Shown here: piece after piece, positions 25,945 to 33,103 of the stretch
Layout: the number at the start of each line of letters is the position of its first letter
How positions within the stretch are numbered: position 1 is the first letter of the stretch
DNA from: Syntrophobacterales bacterium
GTDB lineage: Bacteria; Desulfobacterota; Syntrophorhabdia; Syntrophorhabdales; Syntrophorhabdaceae
Assembly: GCA_031274925.1 (NCBI GenBank)
Contig: JAISPL010000019.1
Location: forward strand, 1-40,714
DNA: 40,714 nt
Reading direction: 5' to 3'
The notes under the pieces: generated by a model
What the model saw: only the letters and a program-made list of their open reading frames with translations
Told to the model about the DNA's origin: nothing
Database searches by the model: none
Translations under genes and position numbers: made by a program

Positions 25945-26032
25945 ATCCTAATATTGTTGTATTCCCGGTCCTTTGCCCGGTCCGTCAAGCGGTCTTCTCG
26001 GGGGGCCGAAATCAAACTGTCTTTTCAGATTG
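25945..26032 (-). repeat. Tail repeat copy A (3' end of eexN copy 1)
   Basis: Encodes RRPLDGPGKGPGIQQY plus the upstream QFDFGPP. The sequence is nearly the same as copies B and D, including the bases just after the stop. Confidence 0.8.
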
Positions 26033-26220
26033 GTGGCAGAATATGCATCAATAGCGGCACTACATTCCCTGTCAATCATTTTCTCGGCACTGGACAGACG
26101 CTTGCATTGTTCGATTTTTGCCTTCATTTCTTCTGGATGTTGTTCGTAATATTCAACGGTTTTTGACCCGCAGGCCGGAAATAACATAGCAATGGCAACA
26201 AGAAGTAATAGTTTTTTCAT
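25948..26220 (-). CDS. EexN/TrbK-like entry-exclusion lipoprotein, copy 1
   Basis: The 90-residue predicted lipoprotein has the signal MKKLLLLVAIAMLFPACGS, with the lipobox Cys at residue 17. The mature part VEYYEQHPEEMKAKIEQC contains the W/Y-Y-x-x-H-P-E-E pattern and paired Cys of the EexN family (the second is ECSAA). Such proteins in the mating-pair apparatus block entry of related elements into a cell that already holds one. A ribosome site AGGAG precedes the ATG. It lies in the trbK position between trbJ and trbL. The last 25 residues (NLKRQFDFGPPRRPLDGPGK onward) are not typical of the family and are almost identical to the TrbJ tail. Confidence 0.8.
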   Translation of the reverse strand: MKKLLLLVAIAMLFPACGSKTVEYYEQHPEEMKAKIEQCKRLSSAEKMIDRECSAAIDAYSATNLKRQFDFGPPRRPLDGPGKGPGIQQY

Positions 26221-26225
26221 AAATT

Positions 26226-26282
26226 CTCCTAGAATTATTTGATGTGGGAACCCTTACCCGGTTCTTGTAAAGGGTCTTTTAT
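26226..26282 (-). repeat. Tail repeat copy F (3' end of eexN copy 2, divergent)
   Basis: Encodes KDPLQEPGKGSHIK. It is the most diverged of the six copies but keeps the PLxxPGKG core and the same position relative to the next ribosome site. Confidence 0.65.
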
Positions 26283-26519
26283 AATATACTTATCAAGCGG
26301 ATTCTCTAGAATTATTGGAAGAAATTGATTGGAAGCCGCCTCTTCGGCTGCCGTGCACTCTCTGTCAGCCATTTTCTCGGCTTTGGACATTCGTTTTCTG
26401 CACTCTAGAAGTTTCTCTCTCAGTTCTACGCGGTGTTTTTCATAATACTTTGCATCCTTTTTTGACCCACAACCCGGAAATAACATAGCAATGGCAACAA
26501 GAAGTAATAATTTTTTCAT
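26235..26519 (-). CDS. EexN/TrbK-like entry-exclusion lipoprotein, copy 2
   Basis: The start ATG at 26519 follows AGGAGAT. A longer frame from 26600 runs through the trbJ 3' end and is rejected. The 94-residue product has the same lipoprotein signal (MKKLLLLVAIAMLFPGCGS, Cys17) and core DAKYYEKHRVELREKLLEC, with a second Cys in ADRECTAAEEA. In this copy the H-P-E-E pattern is H-R-V-E. Its middle differs from copy 1, and its tail KDPLQEPGKGSHIK is a diverged version of the shared tail. It lies between trbJ and eexN copy 1. Divergence among copies suggests different exclusion specificities, which is inference. Confidence 0.78.
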   Translation of the reverse strand: MKKLLLLVAIAMLFPGCGSKKDAKYYEKHRVELREKLLECRKRMSKAEKMADRECTAAEEAASNQFLPIILENPLDKYIIKDPLQEPGKGSHIK

Positions 26520-26526
26520 GTTTGAT

Positions 26527-26618
26527 CTCCTAATATTGTTGTATTCCCGGCCCCTTACCCGGTCCTGCAAGCGGACTTTTTCTCGGGGGGCCGAAGTCAA
26601 GCTGCCTTTTCAAATTTG
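26527..26618 (-). repeat. Tail repeat copy B (3' end of trbJ)
   Basis: Encodes LKRQLDFGPPRKSPLAGPGK and on to GPGIQQY at the end of TrbJ. It carries one additional codon relative to copy A and is otherwise closely similar. Confidence 0.8.
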
Positions 26619-27321
26619 TCTCCGACATTGCCTGCTTCTGCGCTTCCGCTGCAAAGTACGATGTTTGCGCCCTATTGCTCGCGGCGACTATTTCCTGAAG
26701 GCGCATAAGCTGTTGCACGGTCATACCTGATAATTGATTTCCTACCTGGGCGGCAGAAACAGCGCCTGATGCTGATTGGGATGCTTGTATCAGGCTTCTA
26801 AGGTTGGCTTCATCATCTCCTATCTGTGCGGTCAGTCCCTGCGCTCTCATGGCATCGTAGGCGCTGTTGCTGCTTTGGTCTAAGAGCTTTTGAGCCTGAT
26901 TTGCATATTCTTTGGCGGGAGTGTTGTTATTGTAGCTCGCAAAGTTCTTATATACGCTGTCATAGGCGTTTTGGAGCCGGGCGTAGTCCATGGAGATACC
27001 GCGCATGCTGTCCCTTACCGTGGCAAGGGCCGACATATTGGCCTGTATCCGGGACAGGGAAAGGGACGCGGCAGAGGGACTCATGTGCTGGAGATTTCTC
27101 GCCTGGTTCTCCAAGGCTCGCATCTGATTCTCAATCTGTGTGGCTGTGTTGGACGCTGTCTCAAGCTGCTTGAGATAGCTCTGGATCGCCTGCACGTAGA
27201 CGGACGGATCAAAGACTATATCTCCGACTCCGAGTATGGCTTGGCAGGGAGAATACAGGAGCATGGACAGCAGTAAAACAATACCGATAAAAAGGTACTT
27301 TAGGTACTTCCAACGAATCAT
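26530..27321 (-). CDS. trbJ: TrbJ / VirB5-like minor pilus protein
   Basis: The 263-residue secreted component has a signal peptide (residues 1-28, ending SPCQA) and a long helical coiled region (AIQSYLKQLETASNTATQIE, then NQMRALENQARNLQ). The C-terminal helix MTVQQLMRLQEIVAASNRAQ is characteristic of TrbJ. It is thought to sit at the pilus tip or base and aid host contact. A strong AAAGGAGG ribosome site supports the ATG at 27321. The last 28 residues (NLKRQLDFGPPRKSPLAGPG onward) match the tails of the neighbouring exclusion lipoproteins, so this end has probably been exchanged or duplicated. Confidence 0.9.
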   Translation of the reverse strand: MIRWKYLKYLFIGIVLLLSMLLYSPCQAILGVGDIVFDPSVYVQAIQSYLKQLETASNTATQIENQMRALENQARNLQHMSPSAASLSLSRIQANMSALATVRDSMRGISMDYARLQNAYDSVYKNFASYNNNTPAKEYANQAQKLLDQSSNSAYDAMRAQGLTAQIGDDEANLRSLIQASQSASGAVSAAQVGNQLSGMTVQQLMRLQEIVAASNRAQTSYFAAEAQKQAMSETNLKRQLDFGPPRKSPLAGPGKGPGIQQY

Positions 27322-27458
27322 TCATTACCTCCTTTTAGGTTTTTTTCTTCTAACAAATATTATGTAACCGGTTCTCTTGCTTATACACCCTTTAAACGGC
27401 CTTCCAGCCTTACTCTCCCAAAGGCTAGCGGGGAGTACAGACCTCAAAAGCCGAACGA

Positions 27459-27719
27459 TCATGCCTCAAAACCTGAATTTACGAGGCTCCTGTAATCCAT
27501 GACAAACCAAATAAAAAAACCGTACTTCAAGGTCTTCTGAATAAGGGTCTTCATATGGTCGCCATCGCTGAGATTGAGAACCACGGCGAGGGTGAGGTCT
27601 ATGACTATGAGCGTACCGAGAAGCCATTTGGCGTTGCCGTGGATAAAACCGATGCCGTTTGTAAAGGCATCGCGGAAGCTGCTTAAGAGTGTGGTAAGTA
27701 TACCGGCATCGGGTGTCAT
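27459..27719 (-). pseudogene. Truncated duplicate of trbL (first ~80 codons)
   Basis: The frame begins MTPDAGILTTLLSSFRDAF and continues NGIGFIHGNAKWLLGTLIVI, the same as the start of the full trbL at 25938 with scattered changes. After YRSLVNS it diverges and stops. Only the first two membrane segments remain, so it is unlikely to work as a pore. It has its own ribosome-site-like AGGATAG and sits directly after eexN copy 3, repeating the eexN-trbL order found further along. The 139 bases between it and trbJ (27322-27458) hold no gene. Confidence 0.85.
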
Positions 27720-27724
27720 TTTTC

Positions 27725-27778
27725 TATCCTAAAATTGTTTTATTCCCGGTCCGTTACCCGGTCCCTGCAAAGGATTTT
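27725..27778 (-). repeat. Tail repeat copy C (3' end of eexN copy 3)
   Basis: Encodes ENPLQGPGNGPGIKQF. It shares the CCCGGT-rich core and the ATTGTT end with copies A, B and D. Confidence 0.75.
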
Positions 27779-27989
27779 CTTTTATGGTACTTTTGAAGAA
27801 GCGTTTGGAAATAACATTGTTAACCGCCGCACACTCTCTGTCAGCCATTTTTTCCGCTTGAGACATCCTGCCGCATGCTTCTATCTTCGCTCTCATCTCT
27901 TCGGGGTGTTTTTCATAGTATTCAGCGGTTTTTGATCCGCAGGCCGGGAGTAACATAGCAACGGCGACAATAAGTAATAATTTTTTCAT
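27729..27989 (-). CDS. EexN/TrbK-like entry-exclusion lipoprotein, copy 3
   Basis: The 86-residue lipoprotein has signal MKKLLLIVAVAMLLPACGS with lipobox Cys17, core AEYYEKHPEEMRAKIEAC, and second Cys in ADRECAAVNN. The Y-Y-E-K-H-P-E-E block is the closest of the four to the EexN consensus. AGGAGGATAAAACC precedes the ATG at 27989, a strong ribosome site. The tail ENPLQGPGNGPGIKQF is the shared module. It is followed by the truncated trbL copy, so the eexN-trbL pair exists twice in the operon. Confidence 0.8.
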   Translation of the reverse strand: MKKLLLIVAVAMLLPACGSKTAEYYEKHPEEMRAKIEACGRMSQAEKMADRECAAVNNVISKRFFKSTIKENPLQGPGNGPGIKQF

Positions 27990-28003
27990 GGTTTTATCCT
28001 CCT

Positions 28004-28081
28004 AAAATTGTTGTATTCCCGGACCCTTGCCCGGACCGTCAAGGGGTCTTCTCGGGGGGCCAAGGTCAAACCTACTTTTCT
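28004..28081 (-). repeat. Tail repeat copy D (after the amber codon of eexN copy 4)
   Basis: In frame with eexN copy 4 beyond its TAG, it would encode SRFDLGPPRRPLDGPGKG and on to PGIQQF with a stop at 28002. It is closely similar to copy A. Confidence 0.8.
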
Positions 28082-28262
28082 ATTTGGCATCAATGGCGGC
28101 GACACACTCTTCGTCAGAAAGGATCTCCATTATGGTCATTCGTTCACACTTTTCCAGCTTCGCCTTCATCTCTTTAGGGTGTTTCTCGTAGTACTCTTTG
28201 GTCTTTGCCCCGCAGGCCGGAAGTAACATAGCGATGGCAACAAGAAGCAATAGTTTTTTCAT
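28080..28262 (-). CDS. EexN/TrbK-like entry-exclusion lipoprotein, copy 4 (amber-shortened)
   Basis: The 60-residue lipoprotein has signal MKKLLLLVAIAMLLPACGA (Cys17), core KEYYEKHPKEMKAKLEKC, and second Cys in DEECVAAIDAK. It stops at a TAG (28080-28082), but the same frame continues for 25 more codons through tail repeat copy D to a second stop at 28002. The ancestral protein was therefore about 86 residues and has been shortened by a nonsense change. The EexN core is complete, so the short form may still be exported and function. AGGAGAATAAAATC precedes the ATG. Confidence 0.78.
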   Translation of the reverse strand: MKKLLLLVAIAMLLPACGAKTKEYYEKHPKEMKAKLEKCERMTIMEILSDEECVAAIDAK

Positions 28263-28266
28263 GATT

Positions 28267-28542
28267 TTATTCTCCTAAAAATGTTGTATTCCCGGACCCT
28301 TCCCCGGTCCCTGTAAGGGGCGCTGTATATGGTCTCCGCGGTACATTTGAATAAAGGTTTCCCGCTTGAGGAGGAAACTTCCCCTTGGGTGCGATCTTCT
28401 CCCGGACTTCCTTGGCTTGTGTCTGCGCCTCTGTATATATTTCCTGACCGGCGTATCCCGCGATACGCTCTAAGAGAACTTTTGTTTCTGAATCAATTTT
28501 AGTAAATTCTTCCCCTGCTTTTTTGGTTTCGTCATCCATCAT
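28267..28542 (-). CDS. Small hypothetical protein between trbE and the exclusion genes
   Basis: The 91-residue hydrophilic protein is not recognised. The ATG-ATG start overlaps the trbE stop. The body (AGEEFTKIDSETKVLLERIA, then GQEIYTEAQTQAKEVREKIA) is helical and acidic/basic with no signal or membrane segment. Its 3' end overlaps tail repeat copy E, but a one-base length difference puts the repeat out of frame, giving PYTAPLTGTGEGSGNTTFLG instead of GPGKGPGIQ. Either the tail frame was lost by an indel or the repeat was acquired without regard to frame. The position suggests a T4SS accessory role, which is only inference. Confidence 0.55.
   Translation of the reverse strand: MMDDETKKAGEEFTKIDSETKVLLERIAGYAGQEIYTEAQTQAKEVREKIAPKGKFPPQAGNLYSNVPRRPYTAPLTGTGEGSGNTTFLGE
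28270..28325 (-). repeat. Tail repeat copy E (3' end of the small gene after trbE)
   Basis: Contains the CCGGGAATACAACA core followed by TTTTTAGGAG, one base longer than copies A and D, so it is read in a different frame. Confidence 0.7.
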
Positions 28543-30959
28543 GATTCTTCTCCTTGTACAGTCTCAAAGAATGATGAATCAAGATTCTTGTATCTCAGCC
28601 AGGCGTTATTAAAATCTTCCCCGGCTGCCTGGATCTCGCTCACCATCTTTCGGTCATCGGGGGAGCTTGATCCGCAGTAAGCGAGAGCCAAAGGCCCAAG
28701 GGCAAGATCAAAGAGCCTGGATCCTTCGGGCGACTTGTAGTAATACTGCCTTTTAGGGGTGGCCGTGCCGATGATCTGCACTTCCCGAGAATTGAGGCCA
28801 TAACCCTGGTAAATGGCGGCCATCCGCTCATCAAGAGCGTTGGAGTTGGGGAGATAAATCTTGGTGGGGCAGGATTCCTTGATCACGGCCGATATGGAGC
28901 TATTCTCCACATCCTGGAGCGACTGGGTCGCAAATACCACTGCCACGTTGGCCTTACGTAAGACTTTGAGCCATTCCCGGATCTTCGCGGCAAAGATGGG
29001 ATTGTCCAAAAAGAGCCAGCACTCATCAAGAAAGAGGATGGTAGGCGATCCGGTAAATCTCTGCTCAAGGCGATGGAAGAGATAGGAGAGGGCGGGCGGC
29101 ACTGCCGCTCGTGTCTCCATGAGCTTCGCCATCTCAAAGACCTGCCAGCGGCCATAGGAGAGCGTGTCGTGACTTGAGTCGAAGAGACGGCCAAAGGAAC
29201 CGGCAATGGTCGCGGGTTCCAGGGCTTGCCGGAGTTTAGTGTCTTGAAGAAGCAGAGTAAAGCCGGTCAGGGTGCGCTGCTCAGGAGGGGAAGATGAGAG
29301 AGACTTCAGGGCCGTCCATACGGCCTTTTTGACGTCGGGGTTGACTTCTACATTTTCTGCCCGGAGGAAGTCATATATCCACTCGGCCGCCCAGGAGATC
29401 TCAAGCTCGTTATCAATCGCGGCTAAGGGCTGAAACGAGAGCGTCCCCCCCGATGTATCTGCGCCGAGGTCGTAAAAATCCCCTCCTACTCCCGCCGTGA
29501 GCGCCTTAATGGAGCCGTCCTTGTCAAAGAAGTATATCTGGGCGTCTTTATATCGCCTGAATTGCGCGGCGAGGATTGCAAGGAGCACCGACTTGCCGGA
29601 ACCTGTCGGTCCGACTATCATGGTATGGCCCACGTCGTCGATGTTAAGGTTGAGGCGGAAGGGCGTGTTCCCTGAGGTCTCCGTGTGCATGAGGACCGGG
29701 GCATTTAAGTGAGTATTCATCTCAGGGCCTGCCCACGGAGCCGATAAGGGGAATATGTGCGCGAGGTTCATGGAACTCATGAGGGGCCGCCTTACATTCG
29801 CTCGGGGGATGCAGGGGAGCGAGCCGAACCAGGCGTCGACCGCGTTCACTGTTTCGTTGATCACCGTAAAACCCAGACTGGTTATTGTCTTCTCAACGGC
29901 CCGTACTTTCTTTTGCGCTAAGATGGGATCTTTATCCCATACGATAATCGACGCGGTGTAGTATCCATAACTTACAATGTCGTCGGCCACCTCCTGTAAA
30001 GCTGCGTCGGCGTCGGCCGCCTTATTCATGGCGTCGTTATCCACCATGGCGCTTTCTGTCTGGGTGATGGTTTCCTTGATAAGGACTCCGACACTCTTTC
30101 TTTTGGCAAACCATTGGCGGCGGTATTTGCCAATCTCAGATAAAGCGTCGCGTTTATCCATGGGAAGGTACCGGGTCACCCAGCGGTACCCAAAGTTGAG
30201 TCTGTTGAGATTATCCAGCAGGCCAGGCACGGTTGATCCAGGAAAGCCCATAATGGAGATAACTCTAAGGTGATAGTCTCCAAGGCGTGGTTCAAAGCCG
30301 GAGATAAGGGGGGTGTCCGCAAGTAAGGCGTCGATATACATGGGTATTTCAGGGGCTATAACCGGGTGTCTCTTGGGGGAGATGCAACTGTGGAGATAGG
30401 TTAGCGTCTCGCTGTCGGTAAGCGGCCTTGCCTCAGGAAGAACCTCTGAGAGAAGGGAATAGATCCTGTCCGTTTCCGTGATAAACGCCTTCAGATGAGC
30501 CTGATATGTCTCCTGCTCTTTTTCATGGCCCTTGCCTCTTTCGATGAAGGCTTTCTCTACCTTCTGGTGGCGCTCCGGGGGAGGAAGATAGAGCAGGGTA
30601 AGATAATATAGACTCTCGTAGTGGTTGCCGAGAGAAAAAAATACCCTCCTTTCTTCCTCAATCAGAAGAGTCACCGGGTCAGGGAACCCCGACTCTGGGT
30701 ATTCCTGGCTGCGCATCCTTTGCGCCTCGGTATAGATTGCCCAGCCGCCGGAGAGGCGCTTGATCGCATTATTGAGCCGGGCGGTGATTGAGACGAGCTC
30801 GGCAGGGGTGGCGCTGTCCAAGTCCGGCCCCCGGAAAGCATAAGATTTCTGGAAGGAGCCGTCCTTGTTGAGCACCACCCCCGGAGCGACGAAGGCCGCC
30901 CAGGGGAGGAAGTCGGATAGTTTGTCAGATTTTTTCTGGTATTCTCTGAGATTGAGCAT
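28539..30959 (-). CDS. trbE: TrbE / VirB4-like conjugation ATPase
   Basis: Large motor ATPase of the secretion channel, about 806 residues from the preferred ATG at 30959 (MLNLREYQKKSDKLSDFLPW, the usual TrbE start). A longer frame to 31010 overlaps trbD by 50 bases and is less likely. The CagE/TrbE/VirB4 N-terminal domain covers the first 240 residues. Walker A GPTGSGKS is at about residues 450-457, and Walker B is in TILFLDECWLF. Later ATQSLQDVENSS supplies the sensor region. The protein appears intact. It starts just after the trbD stop and overlaps the next small gene at its 3' end. Confidence 0.95.
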   Translation of the reverse strand: MLNLREYQKKSDKLSDFLPWAAFVAPGVVLNKDGSFQKSYAFRGPDLDSATPAELVSITARLNNAIKRLSGGWAIYTEAQRMRSQEYPESGFPDPVTLLIEEERRVFFSLGNHYESLYYLTLLYLPPPERHQKVEKAFIERGKGHEKEQETYQAHLKAFITETDRIYSLLSEVLPEARPLTDSETLTYLHSCISPKRHPVIAPEIPMYIDALLADTPLISGFEPRLGDYHLRVISIMGFPGSTVPGLLDNLNRLNFGYRWVTRYLPMDKRDALSEIGKYRRQWFAKRKSVGVLIKETITQTESAMVDNDAMNKAADADAALQEVADDIVSYGYYTASIIVWDKDPILAQKKVRAVEKTITSLGFTVINETVNAVDAWFGSLPCIPRANVRRPLMSSMNLAHIFPLSAPWAGPEMNTHLNAPVLMHTETSGNTPFRLNLNIDDVGHTMIVGPTGSGKSVLLAILAAQFRRYKDAQIYFFDKDGSIKALTAGVGGDFYDLGADTSGGTLSFQPLAAIDNELEISWAAEWIYDFLRAENVEVNPDVKKAVWTALKSLSSSPPEQRTLTGFTLLLQDTKLRQALEPATIAGSFGRLFDSSHDTLSYGRWQVFEMAKLMETRAAVPPALSYLFHRLEQRFTGSPTILFLDECWLFLDNPIFAAKIREWLKVLRKANVAVVFATQSLQDVENSSISAVIKESCPTKIYLPNSNALDERMAAIYQGYGLNSREVQIIGTATPKRQYYYKSPEGSRLFDLALGPLALAYCGSSSPDDRKMVSEIQAAGEDFNNAWLRYKNLDSSFFETVQGEES

Positions 30960-30960
30960 G

Positions 30961-31209
30961 TCAAGTTCCGTAGTATGATTTTTGTTTGATGTGGCGGCGG
31001 AAACAGTCAAAGAACTGGGGGTCGCGCTTGGTCATAACGACTGCCGCGATGTGGACGAAGAGACAGAAGGGGATCACATAGAAGGAGTGGAGGGCTATAC
31101 CAAAGGCGGCGCCGATGGTGCCGTTAAGAATGGCAACCGACCGGGGTACTCCCCCCATGAGGATTTGTTCGGTTAACGCCCTGTGAAGCGGTATCTCGTA
31201 TCCCTCCAT
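30961..31209 (-). CDS. trbD: TrbD / VirB3-like membrane protein
   Basis: The 82-residue inner-membrane protein has the family pattern IPLHRALTEQILMGGVPRSV followed by two hydrophobic stretches (AILNGTIGAAFGIALHSFYV and IPFCLFVHIAAVVM) and a basic end DPQFFDCFRRHI. VirB3-type proteins pair with the VirB4 ATPase, whose gene follows directly. It starts four bases after the trbC stop. Confidence 0.92.
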   Translation of the reverse strand: MEGYEIPLHRALTEQILMGGVPRSVAILNGTIGAAFGIALHSFYVIPFCLFVHIAAVVMTKRDPQFFDCFRRHIKQKSYYGT

Positions 31210-31213
31210 GGCC

Positions 31214-31522
31214 CTACCTCATAAAGCAGCCGCCGGTGAAGCCGAAGAAGGCGAGACCGAAGGTGCTTGCGGAGAAGGCTATTGAGAGACCGAAGACTAT
31301 GCCCAGGGCCTTTTTCATGAGGCCGCCGCCTTCTCCAAAGGCAAGGCCAAGGCCCGTCAGGGCGATGGCGAGGACACCGGCGATCTTAGCGACAGGTCCC
31401 GTTATGGAATCAAGGATCCTCTGAAGAGGACTTTCCCACGGCAGACCGGAACTTGCGGCATGGGCGAGGACGGGCAGCAAAAGGATTGCCGCCATGATCA
31501 ACAAAACCGAATAGCGCTTCAT
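31214..31522 (-). CDS. trbC: TrbC / VirB2-like pilin
   Basis: The 102-residue prepilin has a signal peptide cleaved after AHA (residue 22), then two long hydrophobic helices (IAGVLAIALTGLGLAFGEGG and ALGIVFGLSIAFSASTFGLA) separated by a short loop. In RP4-type systems TrbC is trimmed and cyclised by TraF, whose homolog is encoded upstream in this operon, so a circular pilin is plausible. A strong AGGAGG ribosome site lies in the end of trbB. Confidence 0.92.
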   Translation of the reverse strand: MKRYSVLLIMAAILLLPVLAHAASSGLPWESPLQRILDSITGPVAKIAGVLAIALTGLGLAFGEGGGLMKKALGIVFGLSIAFSASTFGLAFFGFTGGCFMR

Positions 31523-31533
31523 ATAAAAACCTC

Positions 31534-32492
31534 CTAAAGTAAGTTCTTGACGACATAATCGCCGCCTGTAAATCCCGTCACCTCGATGATTTCCTGGATT
31601 CTTCTGGAGTGACGGTAACGCTCAATGTAAATAACGTTGTTCACCGCCTCGGCGATAAGGGCCTGCTGCGGTGTTGGTATTGCCTCCTAATTAGCTGCTC
31701 AAGGCGGGTAAGTCCCCCTTTTGCGCTATTGGCATGAACTGTGGCAACGCCTCCGGGGTGGCCCGTGTTCCATGCTTTGAGTAAGGTCAGGGCCTCCGGG
31801 CCTCTCACTTCTCCGACGATAATTCTATCCGGCCGGAGCCTCATGGTGGCCTTTAAGAGATCATTCATGGAGACATGATCCCGGGAGCGCAGGAATACAG
31901 TATCCGGCGCGGTGCATTGGAGTTCCAGGGTATCTTCAATGATTATGCAGCGATCCTGGGTTTTCGAGACTTCATGGAGTACCGCGTTGGCGAGGGTGGT
32001 CTTGCCGGAACCCGTCCCGCCTACGATAAGGATATTCTTTTTTTGCTGGACCGCTTCGATGATTTTTTCTTTTTGAGACTCGGTTATAATGCCGTCTCTG
32101 ATGTAATCGTTGAGCGTAAAGACCATGAGCGCCTTTTTGCGTATGGTAAAGACGGGAGTGGAAGTGACAGGGGGCAGCATCCCCTGAAAGCGGCTTCCGC
32201 TGCCCGGAAGTTCCGTTGATACCATGGGGTACGCGGCATTGCATATTGATCCGGTGGAACTGGCGGCGAGCTCAATGACACGCTGGGCGTCCGCGGGGGA
32301 CATGGTGGCTCCGGTATCTGATCTGCCGGCTCCCAGGCGGTCTTCCCATAGACGGCCATCGGGATTAAGCATCAACTCTACTACCGAGGGATCGGCAAGA
32401 AGTTTATTCACGTGAGGTCCAAGGGCCGTACTTAGCATCTCAAGCAGTCTGTGGTCGTGAGTATCTGTGTGGAGATCCCGTACATTGTTCAT
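31534..32492 (-). CDS. trbB: TrbB / VirB11-like secretion ATPase with a C-terminal frameshift
   Basis: Hexameric traffic ATPase. The N-terminal domain covers residues 1-125. Walker A GGTGSGKT is at 158-165, followed by the Asp box IIIEDTLELQC, Walker B-region RPDRIIVGEVRGPEAL and the His box GGVATVHANSAKGGLTRLEQ. Near 31687 the frame is lost one base short (after RLEQLI). As read the protein ends at 31641 with a nonsense tail. The neighbouring frame continues AIPTPQQALIAEAVNNVIYI to a stop at 31534, restoring a normal end of about 318 residues. The catalytic core is intact in both readings. The ATG overlaps the stop of the upstream transglycosylase gene. Confidence 0.88.
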
Positions 32493-33094
32493 GGGGCGTC
32501 GTCCTTACGGTAAAAGGTGATAGCATTGATGGGTTCGCAGGGGATTGTGCGGAGGGAGTGAGTGCGAGCTGAGCGAGTTGATACGAGACGGGTAGTGTGC
32601 GTTGGTAAGCAATCTATGCCGCGGGCTTTTTTGAGGATTTTTGTAACATAGCGGGTTCCTTTGTACGGAGTGCCGGTATTGTAAGAAGAAAGGGCTTTAA
32701 GAAGAATAAGGTCAGGAGAATCTTTGGGGTTTTTGTCCCGATGGCGATAATAAAAGTCTGCTAAGATCTCCGTGCCGACCCTGATATTTGTACAGGGATC
32801 GAAAAGGCTTTCATGGTCTATTTTTTTCTTTCTCAGGTGCCAAGAGTTGATCTGCATGAGGCCCATGTCTATGGAGCGGCCGCTCTTAAGGAGTCTGCTT
32901 GCAATCTCGGCAGCCTCGGTGCGGCTGGAAGGAGTGTAGGAGGTTCCGGTGTCGTTATCGTGGATGGCGAGAGGGTTGCCGGAACTTTCTACGTCGATTA
33001 TGGCTTGGGTGGTCGCAGGATGGACCTCGGGGCCGCAGGTTGTAAGTGTGGACAAACCAAAAACGCCGGCTAAGAAGAAGATGGCCCCGATCAT
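32489..33094 (-). CDS. VirB1/TrbN-like lytic transglycosylase
   Basis: The 201-residue exported murein hydrolase would open the peptidoglycan layer for the channel. A hydrophobic N-terminal export segment is followed by AIIDVESSGNPLAIH, with the catalytic Glu36, and by the family GLMQINSWHL block and ALSSYNTGTPYKGTRYV. These are standard SLT-domain landmarks. The C-terminus is a basic Thr/Ser/Arg-rich tail. It lies between traF and trbB, overlapping trbB by four bases. The position differs from RP4, where trbN follows trbM. Confidence 0.88.
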   Translation of the reverse strand: MIGAIFFLAGVFGLSTLTTCGPEVHPATTQAIIDVESSGNPLAIHDNDTGTSYTPSSRTEAAEIASRLLKSGRSIDMGLMQINSWHLRKKKIDHESLFDPCTNIRVGTEILADFYYRHRDKNPKDSPDLILLKALSSYNTGTPYKGTRYVTKILKKARGIDCLPTHTTRLVSTRSARTHSLRTIPCEPINAITFYRKDDAP

Positions 33095-33103
33095 ACCCTG
33101 CGC

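Noticed and set aside
25948-28262. Tandem lipoproteins as bacteriocin lysis proteins
   Set aside because: The signal plus Cys lipobox fits, but the Y-Y-x-x-H-P-E-E core, paired cysteines and trbK position fit entry-exclusion proteins better.
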